A model generated the notes under the pieces. It saw only the letters and a program-made list of their open reading frames with translations. It made no database searches and was not told the origin of the DNA. From positions 1 to 64,000 of the forward strand of contig NZ_LVYD01000024.1 in assembly GCF_002077945.1 (NCBI RefSeq): a stretch of 64,000 bases of DNA, given 5' to 3'. The DNA comes from Niastella vici. GTDB lineage: Bacteria; Bacteroidota; Bacteroidia; Chitinophagales; Chitinophagaceae. Both the position numbers and the translations under genes were made by a program. Within the stretch, counting starts at the first letter, position 1. Each line of letters starts with the position of its first letter. Positions 7,687-16,168 of this stretch are shown piece after piece.

Positions 7687-8328
7687 CTATCCTTTCTTTC
7701 CCCTGCCATGGCCCTGACCTCCGCCTTCACCATGACCCTGCCCATGTCCTTCACCATGACCTTGCCCATGTCCTTCACCGTGACCTTCTCCATGATCCTG
7801 TCCATGGCCTTTACCATAACCTTCACCATAACCTTTACCATGACCTTTACCGGGATTACCACCACTATTTCCCTCGCCCCGCATTTTGTAATGCCCATTT
7901 GCATTGCCGGGATGGCCTTTCACCACAAAATATTTGGGGTCTCGGCTATCACGGATCACCACCTGTTTCCCTCTGGCGCCTTTATACCTGGCATACTTCA
8001 CTTTATACTCGTCAAAATGTAGATATGGTTTTGGCTCATTGATCACTACTTTATAACCTGAATACAGATTGTAACCACGATAACGGGCCGGCAACGAGTT
8101 TACAAAAACCCAGTTACCACCGTTCAGATAAATGAACTGATGCGACGGTACATAATAATACATCTGCAGATCGGGCAAATAATAATATTCCACCACATCG
8201 TACCCCGCAGGTCCCCACAGCGGCTGCGACCCGATATTGATGTTTACATTCACCTGCGCCTGCGAAGTGGATACAGATAGCCCGGTAGCCAAACAGGCTG
8301 CTATCAATAGACAAACTATATGTTTCAT
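7687..8328 (-). CDS. Secreted YYYLPD-repeat-family protein with Gly/His repeat tail (paralogue 2)
   Basis: I use the ATG at 8328, because the residues after it form a proper signal peptide (MKHIVCLLIAACLATGLSVS, cleavage near QAQ-V); an upstream ATG at 8355 would add nine polar residues in front. The mature core repeats that of the gene downstream: QPLWGPAGY, VEYYYLPDLQ, YVPSHQFIYL, LPARYRGYNLYSGYKVV. The final 60 residues are GHGQGHGE-type repeats encoded by a 24-base tandem repeat, which could vary in length by slippage. No catalytic motif is visible. Function unknown; metal binding or matrix contact are possibilities only. Confidence 0.85.
   Translation of the reverse strand: MKHIVCLLIAACLATGLSVSTSQAQVNVNINIGSQPLWGPAGYDVVEYYYLPDLQMYYYVPSHQFIYLNGGNWVFVNSLPARYRGYNLYSGYKVVINEPKPYLHFDEYKVKYARYKGARGKQVVIRDSRDPKYFVVKGHPGNANGHYKMRGEGNSGGNPGKGHGKGYGEGYGKGHGQDHGEGHGEGHGQGHGEGHGQGHGEGGGQGHGRGKKG
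7705..7850. repeat. Coding 24-base tandem repeat (Gly/His tail)
   Basis: On the plus strand the unit reads roughly CCTTCACCATGACCTTGCCC plus ATGT, and encodes GHGQGHGE on the minus strand. Units are degenerate at one or two positions. The reading frame stays intact throughout. Confidence 0.7.
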
Positions 8329-8513
8329 AATGGTTGTTTTAAATTGTTCAACCATATTATTTCAAATTACATGCCCTTGTAGCGCTTTATAATGAGGTGG
8401 TTATGAATGGCCATGATCGATATTCAGGGAACCGGTTTTCATGTACACAACGGGGAATGGGGAATAACTATAGAATAGTTAGTGTATATAGTTTATTGTG
8501 GGCTCACTGGCAC

Positions 8514-8547
8514 AAAAAAAAGACAGCCAGCCATACGGCCGACTGTC
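8514..8547 (-). terminator. Orphan terminator-like hairpin
   Basis: On the minus strand GACAG and CTGTC bracket a GCC/GGC inner stem and are followed by eight T. The nearest gene upstream on that strand (M16) ends about 590 bases earlier and has its own strong hairpin. No promoter box was found between them, so what it terminates is unclear. Confidence 0.5.
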
Positions 8548-9071
8548 GTGATCTAGCAACCCCTAAACCAGCGAAATCATTAAACGGGTAATTTATAAGC
8601 AAATCACATCTGCTTGTATGAACAAAGCTTCACCCGCTACTAATTAAAGCCGGTACTAAGACACCTCTCACCTCCGGGATATCTTAATTGTAATTATATA
8701 TAAACGATTTCAGACAATAGTCTGCACGATCGTAATATGCCTACTTAATCTCTAATTCTTTTTATTTAAATTCAATAAACAGCCCCAGTTGTTTAAAAGC
8801 CAGGCTTAACAATAATTTGAAAGCAATTCACAATACGTAGTACAAGATCTAATAGGGAGGAGTTTGCTATATCCGTTTGTTCCTGCAAGTTAGTGGTAAA
8901 AAGAACATAAAAAAATTTTTTTACCGTTTTTTATAATAAAACGAATGAGCATTTGATCACGTGAATTGCTTGCCCTGCCAGCATTTGCGCCGATTTGGTG
9001 TTCCTGTTTTAAATGCAGTTTTGCGCCTTGTTCATCGCACTGCATTTCAATAAAATACACATAGTCATCAT

Positions 9072-9115
9072 CGTAAAGCCCCCGATTCGCCAGCTGGCAA
9101 ATCGGGGGCTTTACG
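9072..9115. terminator. 44-base palindromic terminator after the M16 protease
   Basis: CGTAAAGCCCCCGATT and its exact complement bracket CGCCAGCTGGCA, which is itself nearly palindromic; only one base pair in the whole 44 bases is mismatched. It starts 24 bases past the protease stop. Confidence 0.75.
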
Positions 9116-9138
9116 ATTGTATATTAATCTTTTAGCTT

Positions 9139-11997
9139 TTAGAACCCTTTTTTAGGTTCTTCCGCTGCTGTAGTTTTCAAATTCTCAGGCATTTGTATCG
9201 CCAGGAATTCATTTCCTTCGAGCACCAGTTTGGCCGCCTGCTGCACATCTTTAGGCGTAAGCATTTTAACGTATTTGTCATAATGCACAAACCGGTCAGG
9301 ATTGCCACCCTGTTGTTTGTATTGCAACAACTTTTCTACCCATACACCATTATCCTTGATGCTCACCTTGTGCTGCTCAAGCCAGGCCTTCTTTACTTTG
9401 TTGAGGTAGGTTGTATCAGGGCCCTTCGCAATCATATTGCTGAACTCATTCTTTATGGCTTTTACCAGTGTATCAACTTTTTGCGGGCCGCAAGGCAACT
9501 GTACTATAAAACTGTAATTACTGTAAGGATATTTCTCCATTTCAACATAGGTTCCCCCGCCATAAATACCCTGTATCTTTTCGCGCAGCTCTTCAATTAT
9601 ACGAATGTTCAACACTTCGCTCAATGCATGCGCTTTCAGCTCCATATCCTCGTTATATGGCGTTTCTCCTGTATAAAACGCCAGGATCAGGCTTTGCTCT
9701 TCTTTCCCTTTATTTACCGTGAAGGTTCTTTTACCACTTATTGGCCGCACCTTATTATCTGCAAAGCTGAATTTTTTACCGGTAACAGGCAGGCTCGCAA
9801 TATATTTTTCGATCAGGGGTTTTATCTCCGCTTCCTTAAAGCTGCCGGCAAATACAAAATGCATACCGCTGCAATCGCCCAAACGTTCTTTCCTGATTGC
9901 CATTACCCGGTCGTAATTGACATTATCGAAGAAGGCACTATTAGGCACAGTAACAGGCGCCAGCGGATTATTATTGAACAATGTTTTATACAGCGTATCA
10001 ACAAAGCTGGCCCTGGGGTTGGCGCCTATCATGGCAAACTGCGATTTGTTCCTTTGTAAAAACGCCCTGAACAAAGCCGTATCGCCACGCGGCGCCGTAC
10101 TTTGCAGCCAGGTTAACTGAAACAGGGTCTCCAGGTCCTTTACACTGCTGCTGCCATGAAACCCTTCTGAAATGGCAGTGAACACCGGATCAACGCTCAC
10201 TGTTTTACCAGCCAGCGCCTTACTTAGATCGGTAGGCGAAAACTGCCCCACTCCCATGGCCACCGTGGCCGGCACCATGTATTCGGCATTGTATTTATCA
10301 GCAAGCCCGTAATTGTTCTTTCCGCCCGCGCGGGTAGCACCCATCAGTATTTGATCGTTCTTGAAATCAGTTGGCTTCAGCGTTACCGTAATGCCATTGC
10401 TCAATGTATATTCGGTTGTACCCAACATTACATTTTTTGAAATACTAAGCACTTTGCCGGCTTTAGGCGCCTTGCTCAACAGGGAAGTAGCCACTGCTTT
10501 TTCTTCATAAGGTTTAATATCGGCATTGGCCTTTGCATCGATGATAGCCAGCAGGTCTTTTTCGGAAGGCAGCTTATCGGTATCCTTCTCGGGACCGCTC
10601 ATGTATACAAAAAGGTTCTTCTGATCTTTTATTGGTTTCATTACGGCATTCACTTCATCGAGCGTAATAGCTGGCATCAGGGCTTTCACATATTCAAATT
10701 CCTTTTCAATGCCCGGTATAGGTTCCCGGGCCAGAAAGTTGTTCATGTATTCATCCACCAGATCGGCTGATTCGGTTTTAGCGCGGTTGTTATACGTTCT
10801 TTCATATTGGGCTATGATCGTTTTTTTAGCGCGTTGCAATTCAGAAGCGGTAAACCCAAACCGTTTTACGCGTTCAATTTCTTCGGCCAGCGCATTCGTG
10901 GCCTTTTGTATATCGCCGGTTCCCGCCGCCGCCATGGCATTAAAAGATTCATACCCTCTGGCATACGAATCAAAATCAGCGGCCGCATAAATGAACGGTG
11001 GATTTTCTTTTTGGGTAAGTTCCTGCAGGCGTTCGTTCAGCATGGACACAAACATCTGTTGTAAAAGTTCGTTGCGGTAATCCCGAACGGTTGCCGTTAT
11101 GTCTTTCTTAATTGCAGGATAATTGATGGCCACCCGGTAATTGGTAGCTTCTTTATCGGTTACCACCATGGCCTGTGAGTTTGCATAGGGCGGCACATCG
11201 GCCAATTCCCTTTTGCGTTCAGTGGCCGGATTGGTTAACCCGGCAAAATGTTTTTTCACCATGGCTTCGGCTTTGGCCACTTCCATATCACCCACCACAA
11301 TTACAGCCATGAGATCGGGCCGGTACCATTCTTTATAAAAACGGCGAATGTTGTTCGCCGGGAAATTTTTGATGATGCTGTCGACCCCGATCGGTAACCG
11401 CTTTGCATATTTTGACCCCTCAAACAGCTGTGGATACACCTTTCTGAAAATGCGTTCATTGGCGCCTTTGCCCAGCCGGCTTTCTTCCAGAATGATGGCC
11501 CGCTCACCGTTGATATCCTCATCGAGATAAGTAACGTTATGCGCCCAGTCTTCCAGTACCTGAAAGCCTTTTTCGAGGTTTCCGGGTTTATCGGTTGGTA
11601 TAGGCAGAATGTACACCGTTTCATCAAAACCGGTATAGGCATTCAGGTCGTTGCCAAAGCCAACGCCAATGTCCTGTAAAAATGAAACGATATCATTTTT
11701 TTTGAAATGGGTGGTGCCGTTAAAGGCCATGTGCTCGGCCATATGGGCAAGCCCCTGCTGGTCTTCATCTTCGAGTATAGAACCGGCATTCAGCACCAGG
11801 CGCAGCTCTACTTTCTGTTCCGGTTTTTTATTCTGGCGAATGTAATAGGTTAACCCGTTATCCAGCTTTCCGATCTTTACTTTCGCATCGACCGGCAGTT
11901 TACTATCCATATTTAACTGGGCCGTGGCAAGGTGCATGATCAATATGCCAGCCAGTAGCAACAGCCACCGGGCCCCGGCACGCAATGAGTATATCAT
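9139..11997 (-). CDS. M16-family zinc metallopeptidase (pitrilysin/insulinase-like)
   Basis: The 952-residue protein begins with a signal peptide (about residues 1-26, ending ATAQ) and so acts in the envelope. The inverted zinc motif HMAEH lies near residue 86 in GLAHMAEHMAFNGT, with the third ligand Glu expected in the NGERAIILEESR stretch near 165. The protein has the four-lobed arrangement expected of M16: an active N-terminal half and an inactive C-terminal half containing ELREKIQGIYGGG near residue 815, which binds substrate. M16 enzymes degrade peptides. The terminator at 9072-9115 follows, and a TATTTTTG box (12018-12025 on the minus strand) lies before the ATG at 11997. Confidence 0.93.
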   Translation of the reverse strand: MIYSLRAGARWLLLLAGILIMHLATAQLNMDSKLPVDAKVKIGKLDNGLTYYIRQNKKPEQKVELRLVLNAGSILEDEDQQGLAHMAEHMAFNGTTHFKKNDIVSFLQDIGVGFGNDLNAYTGFDETVYILPIPTDKPGNLEKGFQVLEDWAHNVTYLDEDINGERAIILEESRLGKGANERIFRKVYPQLFEGSKYAKRLPIGVDSIIKNFPANNIRRFYKEWYRPDLMAVIVVGDMEVAKAEAMVKKHFAGLTNPATERKRELADVPPYANSQAMVVTDKEATNYRVAINYPAIKKDITATVRDYRNELLQQMFVSMLNERLQELTQKENPPFIYAAADFDSYARGYESFNAMAAAGTGDIQKATNALAEEIERVKRFGFTASELQRAKKTIIAQYERTYNNRAKTESADLVDEYMNNFLAREPIPGIEKEFEYVKALMPAITLDEVNAVMKPIKDQKNLFVYMSGPEKDTDKLPSEKDLLAIIDAKANADIKPYEEKAVATSLLSKAPKAGKVLSISKNVMLGTTEYTLSNGITVTLKPTDFKNDQILMGATRAGGKNNYGLADKYNAEYMVPATVAMGVGQFSPTDLSKALAGKTVSVDPVFTAISEGFHGSSSVKDLETLFQLTWLQSTAPRGDTALFRAFLQRNKSQFAMIGANPRASFVDTLYKTLFNNNPLAPVTVPNSAFFDNVNYDRVMAIRKERLGDCSGMHFVFAGSFKEAEIKPLIEKYIASLPVTGKKFSFADNKVRPISGKRTFTVNKGKEEQSLILAFYTGETPYNEDMELKAHALSEVLNIRIIEELREKIQGIYGGGTYVEMEKYPYSNYSFIVQLPCGPQKVDTLVKAIKNEFSNMIAKGPDTTYLNKVKKAWLEQHKVSIKDNGVWVEKLLQYKQQGGNPDRFVHYDKYVKMLTPKDVQQAAKLVLEGNEFLAIQMPENLKTTAAEEPKKGF

Positions 11998-12017
11998 GAT
12001 AGGTGTTTTTTGGTATA

Positions 12018-12025
12018 CAAAAATA
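12018..12025 (-). promoter_or_regulatory. -7 box of the M16 protease gene
   Basis: The minus strand reads TATTTTTG, 20 bases before the ATG at 11997. No convincing -33 element is seen at the expected spacing. Confidence 0.4.
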
Positions 12026-12090
12026 TCGTTGCCTGCCTATATTGAACCGCCATTTGTAAAATAAATAACCTCTCAGGTAATAGCCTGGAG

Positions 12091-12254
12091 AAATAAGAGG
12101 TACGAAGTAGGAAATAAGAAGAGAACCATACCTCAAGCCTCACGATTAAAGGCAGAATTTTAATAATATTAATAAAAACAAAAGGTGAGCTTCGCATTTA
12201 GCGAGCCCACCTTTTTATTATCTTCTTATTTCTTACTTCCTACTTCTTACTTCC
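12091..12254. repeat. Composite inverted-repeat element A, copy 2
   Basis: The left arm AAATAAGAGG..GAAGTAGGAAATAAGAAGAGA (12091-12124) and right arm CTTCTTATTTCTTACTTCC plus TACTTCTTACTTCC (12222-12254) flank a terminator hairpin with the same core as copy 1 at 6749-6939. The gap sequence after the left arm is also alike in both copies. The left arm is shorter here, as if the 14-mer array had contracted. Confidence 0.8.
12181..12215. terminator. Terminator within repeat A copy 2
   Basis: AAAGGTGAGC and GCCCACCTTTTT pair with one mismatch around an inner TCGC/GCGA stem. It lies downstream of pafA (minus strand), where a terminator is expected. Confidence 0.7.
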
Positions 12255-12294
12255 TTTGTCCTATATACAACAAAGCTTAATGTATTACTTAATT

Positions 12295-13947
12295 TTACTT
12301 TGTAACCTCCTCGATCACCTTTCCCACACAACCGCTGGGCATTTGAATATGCAACAGGGCAGCCAGGGTGGCCGCAATATCGGTCATATAGGTTTCGCGA
12401 TTGGTTTTTCCGGCGGGGATGTGCCAGCCGTAGAACAGCAGGGGAATATGAGCATCATAAGGGTTCCAGGCGCTGTGAGTAGTGCCGGTAGCGTAGCCTT
12501 CCATATAACCAGGTTGCAACATCACTTCAATATCGCCGCTCAAATGCTGGTTATAGCCATTGGCCACCATATCCCGCTGTTTGGCTGTTAAAGGCACTTC
12601 CATCAGTTTACACAGGTCGAACACCTGCCCTACTTCGGGTTGGCGGTTCAGGTATTCAATTATGGTTTTCTTGATGGCCACTTCATCGAGCTCCATTGAA
12701 TCGATCAACGGATGATTGAGGTACAGCTGGTGGTTGTAATTGCCAACAAGCAGTTTGGTGCTGCGAAATTTTGCGTTCAGGATCTTTTCCAGGTCTGTGT
12801 TCCATTTACTGTTGGGCGCCAGTCCGCCAGGCAATTTATGCTCTTTGCTGAAACCGGGCACATGGGCCACCGCATGGTCGGCAGAAAGGAATACCACGTA
12901 CTGTCCTTTACCCACTTTTTGATCGAGGAAGTTAAAAAAGCTGCCGAGGTCTTTATCGAGGCGCAGATAATCATCTTCCTGTTCAACAGAATTGGGGCCA
13001 AAAGCATGACCGATATAATCAGGCGAAGAAAAGCTGATGGCCAGCAGATCGGTAATGTTATCGGCGCCCAGTTGCTCTCCAACGAGGGCCGCCTTGGCCA
13101 TTTCAATCGTCATGGAATTACCATACGGAGTGGTGCAAATGTTGCCATAGTTGGTGGTGGCGAATTTCTTCAGATCGTACGGGAATCCTTTTTGTTCGGG
13201 GCCAAAAGGTGTGCCTTCGTATGATTTTTCGTCGGCAGTGCTTTGTACATAAGAGTTGATGGGATATAAAGTATTCCACCCCATGCCATAATATTTATCA
13301 ACCAGTTTCTGGGCATTGAAATCCTGCGCCCATTTTGGCAGTTCTTTCATGTAATAAGTAGAAGTGATCCAGTTACCATTACGTGAATCGTACCAGTAAG
13401 CTGCATTGGCCGAATGACCGGCGGGCAAAATACCGCCTCTGTCTTTCACCGCAATGCCAATTACTTTACTTCTGAAGTTGGTGGCCAGGTTCAATTCATC
13501 GCCAATGGTGGTAACCTTCATATTGCGGGGGCTCATGGAGCCGGGAACGCCGGCTTCAGCGCCAACGGTAGCAACGGTAGAATCTTCGGTACAATAAACG
13601 CTGCGTTTGGTTAAAGGATCGTACCAGCCGTTACCAACAATACCGTGAATGGCGGGCACGCTACCGGTATAAATACAGGTGTGGCCACATGCAGTGATCG
13701 TAGGAACATACGGCACCAGGGTGTTCTCGCAGGAATAGCCCTGGTTCAAAAAACGTTTGAAACCACCATCAGCAGCATAACGGTCGTAATAGCGATACAG
13801 ATAATCCCAACGCATTTGGTCTATTACAATACCAACTACGAGTTTGGGCCGGCTTAATACAGTGGTCGCAGGATTGCTTATTTTGGTTTGAGCGGGTGTA
13901 GTAAAACAAAACAGCAAAAAACAGATCGTTGCTAAAAGGAGGCGCAT
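12295..13947 (-). CDS. pafA: PafA-type alkaline phosphatase
   Basis: The 550-residue protein matches the Elizabethkingia PafA family along its length: PKLVVGIVIDQMRWDYLYRY near residue 35, YVPTITACGHTCIYTGSVP with the probable Thr nucleophile near 78, HGIVGNGWYD with the metal-side Asn, DRGGILPAGHSANAAYW with Lys/Arg partners before it, DYIGHAFGPNS near 305, and LSADHAVAH near 350. PafA enzymes release phosphate from organic phosphomonoesters in the periplasm, and in studied species are not repressed by phosphate. A TTG exists six codons upstream, but the ATG at 13947 starts directly at the signal peptide and follows the promoter at 13963-13990, so I use it. Confidence 0.95.
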   Translation of the reverse strand: MRLLLATICFLLFCFTTPAQTKISNPATTVLSRPKLVVGIVIDQMRWDYLYRYYDRYAADGGFKRFLNQGYSCENTLVPYVPTITACGHTCIYTGSVPAIHGIVGNGWYDPLTKRSVYCTEDSTVATVGAEAGVPGSMSPRNMKVTTIGDELNLATNFRSKVIGIAVKDRGGILPAGHSANAAYWYDSRNGNWITSTYYMKELPKWAQDFNAQKLVDKYYGMGWNTLYPINSYVQSTADEKSYEGTPFGPEQKGFPYDLKKFATTNYGNICTTPYGNSMTIEMAKAALVGEQLGADNITDLLAISFSSPDYIGHAFGPNSVEQEDDYLRLDKDLGSFFNFLDQKVGKGQYVVFLSADHAVAHVPGFSKEHKLPGGLAPNSKWNTDLEKILNAKFRSTKLLVGNYNHQLYLNHPLIDSMELDEVAIKKTIIEYLNRQPEVGQVFDLCKLMEVPLTAKQRDMVANGYNQHLSGDIEVMLQPGYMEGYATGTTHSAWNPYDAHIPLLFYGWHIPAGKTNRETYMTDIAATLAALLHIQMPSGCVGKVIEEVTK

Positions 13948-13962
13948 TAAAATTAGTTTTCG

Positions 13963-13990
13963 CAAAGATAACCGGCAGTGACTTCCACAA
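13963..13990 (-). promoter_or_regulatory. Promoter of pafA
   Basis: On the minus strand TTG (13990-13988), a 17-base spacer and TATCTTTG (13970-13963). The ATG at 13947 would leave a leader of only about ten bases. Confidence 0.55.
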
Positions 13991-14143
13991 GATTAAAATT
14001 TCTTAAAATCTGCCAGACAATCGATTGTTTAACCGTCTGATTGTAAAATGTTTTCAGCATGCCGGTTTTGCACATTCCGCATTGTCTTTCAAATATTCAG
14101 GCGCATTATCCGTTAATCGATATAGCCCCTAAACAGGTATTAA

Positions 14144-14158
14144 CCCCCTGTCAGGGGG
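14144..14158. promoter_or_regulatory. Palindrome in the promoter region of the sphingolipid gene
   Basis: CCCCCTG-T-CAGGGGG is a 15-base palindrome with its 3' end about 21 bases before the TACCTTTG box at 14180-14187, covering the place of the -33 element. It could be a repressor site; no regulator gene is adjacent. Confidence 0.4.
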
Positions 14159-14179
14159 CCAATAAACCATTAAAAACGC

Positions 14180-14187
14180 TACCTTTG
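14180..14187 (+). promoter_or_regulatory. -7 box of the serine palmitoyltransferase-like gene
   Basis: TACCTTTG, 47 bases before the ATG at 14235. A -33 TTG is not seen; the palindrome CCCCCTGTCAGGGGG occupies that place. Confidence 0.5.
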
Positions 14188-14234
14188 CGCCGGTCAATTA
14201 ACACAGCAATAACCCTTTAATTAAAATCCATATT

Positions 14235-15491
14235 ATGGCAGATATTTTCGAAAGATTACTAAAGAATTATGGTCCAATAGGTCAACATCGTGAAAGGGCT
14301 CATGGTTATTTTGCGTTTCCTAAACTGGAAGGCGAGATCGGGAGCAGAATGAAATTCAGAGGCAAGGAAATGATCGTGTGGAGTTTGAACAATTATCTGG
14401 GTTTAGCCAACCATCCTGAAGTACGGAAAGCCGATGCAGAGGGAGCCGCTGATTTCGGACTGGCATTGCCCATGGGCGCCCGCATGATGAGCGGAAACAG
14501 TAACAACCACGAGCTGCTGGAAAAGAAGCTGGCCGATTTTGAAAGTAAGGAAGATGCCATTTTGGTGAATTTTGGTTACCAGGGTATGGTAAGCCTCATT
14601 GATGTACTGTGCGGCCGTCACGATATCATCGTATACGATGCGGAAAGCCATGCCTGTATTATAGATGGTGTTCGTTTACATCCCGGTCACCGGTATGTTT
14701 TCAAGCACAACGATATAGAAGATCTTGAAAAGCAATTGCAACGCGCCACAGCGCTGATCGAAAAACAAAAAGCCGGCGGCATTCTGGTGATCACTGAAGG
14801 TGTTTTTGGTATGGCCGGCGATCAGGGCAAGCTGAAAGAGATCGCAGCATTGAAAAAGAAATTTGAATTCCGTTTACTGGTCGATGATGCTCACGGCTTC
14901 GGTACCCTGGGTAAAACAGGAGCCGGCGCCGGGGAAGAACAGGGCGTACAGGATGAGATCGATCTGTATTTCTCCACCTTCGCCAAATCAATGGCTTCTA
15001 TTGGTGCTTTCATAGCAGGTCCCAAATCGATCATCGATTATATCCGTTATAACATCCGCAGCCAGATCTTCGCGAAAAGCTTACCCATGCCGTTGGTAAT
15101 AGGTAACCTCAAACGCCTTGAGTTGCTGCAAACCCGTCCTGAGTTAAAGAAAAAGCTGTGGGATGTAGCTACAAAACTGCAAAAAGGCCTGAAGGAAAGA
15201 GGTTTTGATATCGGTAAAACCGATTCAGTGGTTACGCCAGTATACATGAAAGGCGGGGTTGAAGAAGCCACTGCCATGGTGATGGACCTGCGCGAGAACT
15301 ATGGTATTTTCTGCTCTATTGTAGTATACCCGGTAATTCCGAAAGGACATATCATTTACCGCCTCATTCCCACTGCAGCCCATACCGATGAGGATATTCA
15401 AAGAACGCTGACCGCATTTTCTGAAACCAAGCAAAAGCTCGATGCCGGCGCTTATAAAGTGTCTGCCATCCCCGATATGGCTGAAGCTTAA
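14235..15491 (+). CDS. spt: Serine palmitoyltransferase-like alpha-oxoamine synthase
   Basis: The 418-residue PLP enzyme belongs to the alpha-oxoamine synthase group that condenses an amino acid with an acyl-CoA. Visible features are WSLNNYLGLANHPEV near residue 42, GARMMSGNSNNHELLE, the DAESHACIIDGVRL stretch (cofactor-stacking His), DDAHGFGTLGKTG near 218 and the PLP lysine in STFAKSMAS near 250. The Lys context and the N-terminal extension fit serine palmitoyltransferase, the first step of sphingolipid synthesis in Bacteroidota, better than 2-amino-3-ketobutyrate CoA ligase, which remains the alternative. It stands alone between its own promoter and terminator. Confidence 0.82.
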   Translation: MADIFERLLKNYGPIGQHRERAHGYFAFPKLEGEIGSRMKFRGKEMIVWSLNNYLGLANHPEVRKADAEGAADFGLALPMGARMMSGNSNNHELLEKKLADFESKEDAILVNFGYQGMVSLIDVLCGRHDIIVYDAESHACIIDGVRLHPGHRYVFKHNDIEDLEKQLQRATALIEKQKAGGILVITEGVFGMAGDQGKLKEIAALKKKFEFRLLVDDAHGFGTLGKTGAGAGEEQGVQDEIDLYFSTFAKSMASIGAFIAGPKSIIDYIRYNIRSQIFAKSLPMPLVIGNLKRLELLQTRPELKKKLWDVATKLQKGLKERGFDIGKTDSVVTPVYMKGGVEEATAMVMDLRENYGIFCSIVVYPVIPKGHIIYRLIPTAAHTDEDIQRTLTAFSETKQKLDAGAYKVSAIPDMAEA

Positions 15492-15548
15492 TTTTGAAAA
15501 TTTATTGCAAATCAATATGTTAATTCGGTTCCTGAACGGAGCCGAAGG

Positions 15549-15577
15549 ATCCCGGAGCCAGCCTCCGGGATTTTTTT
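15549..15577 (+). terminator. Terminator after the sphingolipid gene
   Basis: ATCCCGGAG and CTCCGGGAT form a 9-bp stem with a five-base loop followed by seven T. It lies 57 bases after the stop. Confidence 0.85.
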
Positions 15578-15721
15578 ATCCACCAGTGATGTAATAAATA
15601 AGAAAGTAACCTGATAAGCGTTATTACCTATTAGTGATCAATGGTTTCAAATAGTAAATTGACGAAGAAAAAGTACTCAGCATGAATTGATTTTTATTCC
15701 GGTACCCAAACATCAATATCT

Positions 15722-16168
15722 ATGAAAGTGGTGTGTGTGCTGATCTTGCTGATCACGCTTTTAAAATCCGAAACAGCAAGGGCACAAGGAAAAAGAACCC
15801 CCGACAGTGTGAACGTCCTGATCCGTTTACACCCCCGGAGTGCCAAAAATCCGCGGGTCGACTCTGTATTGGTGATCTTTGACCGGTTCGATCACACCGG
15901 CGCCGGAATTGTTAAAAGAATTTACCACCCAACTGATAATCAATTCTCTATTCCCCACGTGCCTGAAGGCAAATATTTTATTACCATCTATTGCCTGGGT
16001 TTTTACCGCGATGTGTTCAATGACCAACTATTCATCAGCAAAAGACATAGCAATAACCTGCGGTATAAATTGAAGCAGTCTGAAGAATATGTTCCCGGCA
16101 CTTTTATCCCCGATATGGAAATTGATTTTACCAACCTGGCTATTACGAATATCAAGGCGTTCAGATAA
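15722..16168 (+). CDS. Small secreted protein with a possible beta-sandwich domain
   Basis: The 148-residue protein starts with a signal peptide (about residues 1-21, ending ARAQ). The mature part has SVNVLIRLHP, then VDSVLVIFDRF and FSIPHVPEGKYFITIYCLGF, a pattern like carboxypeptidase-regulatory or SpaA-type beta-sandwich domains (PEGKY.ITI). I cannot name the family. It has no operon partner: a terminator precedes it and a long gap follows. Confidence 0.7.
   Translation: MKVVCVLILLITLLKSETARAQGKRTPDSVNVLIRLHPRSAKNPRVDSVLVIFDRFDHTGAGIVKRIYHPTDNQFSIPHVPEGKYFITIYCLGFYRDVFNDQLFISKRHSNNLRYKLKQSEEYVPGTFIPDMEIDFTNLAITNIKAFR

Larger units (their letters stand above)
8329..9138. other. Intergenic region with two hairpins, no firm gene
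   Basis: About 810 AT-rich bases separate the secreted paralogue from the M16 protease gene. A minus-strand terminator-like hairpin lies at 8514-8547 and a 44-base near-perfect palindrome at 9072-9115. A minus-strand frame of 51 codons (8890-9045, starting MQCDEQGAKL) is open but lacks a clear promoter, ribosome site or known family, so I do not call it a gene. Confidence 0.5.

Noticed and set aside
7708-8022. Plus-strand frame over the Gly/His repeat tail
   Set aside because: Its Thr/Phe/Met repeats are only the antisense reading of the coding repeat.
8890-9045. Minus-strand frame of 51 codons (MQCDEQGAKL...) upstream of the terminator of the M16 gene
   Set aside because: Looks somewhat protein-like, but lacks a promoter, ribosome site or known family, and lies downstream of a strong terminator.
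9193-10059. Long plus-strand frame opposite the M16 protease
   Set aside because: Antisense shadow of a well-conserved gene; rich in residues typical of reverse-complement reading.
6749-12254. Insertion sequence bounded by the two A elements
   Set aside because: The genes between them are ordinary chromosomal genes with no transposase, so the pair is two repeats and not the ends of a transposon.
13965-13965. TTG start for pafA (six codons longer)
   Set aside because: The TTG lies within the TATCTTTG promoter box; the ATG at 13947 leads straight into a signal peptide.
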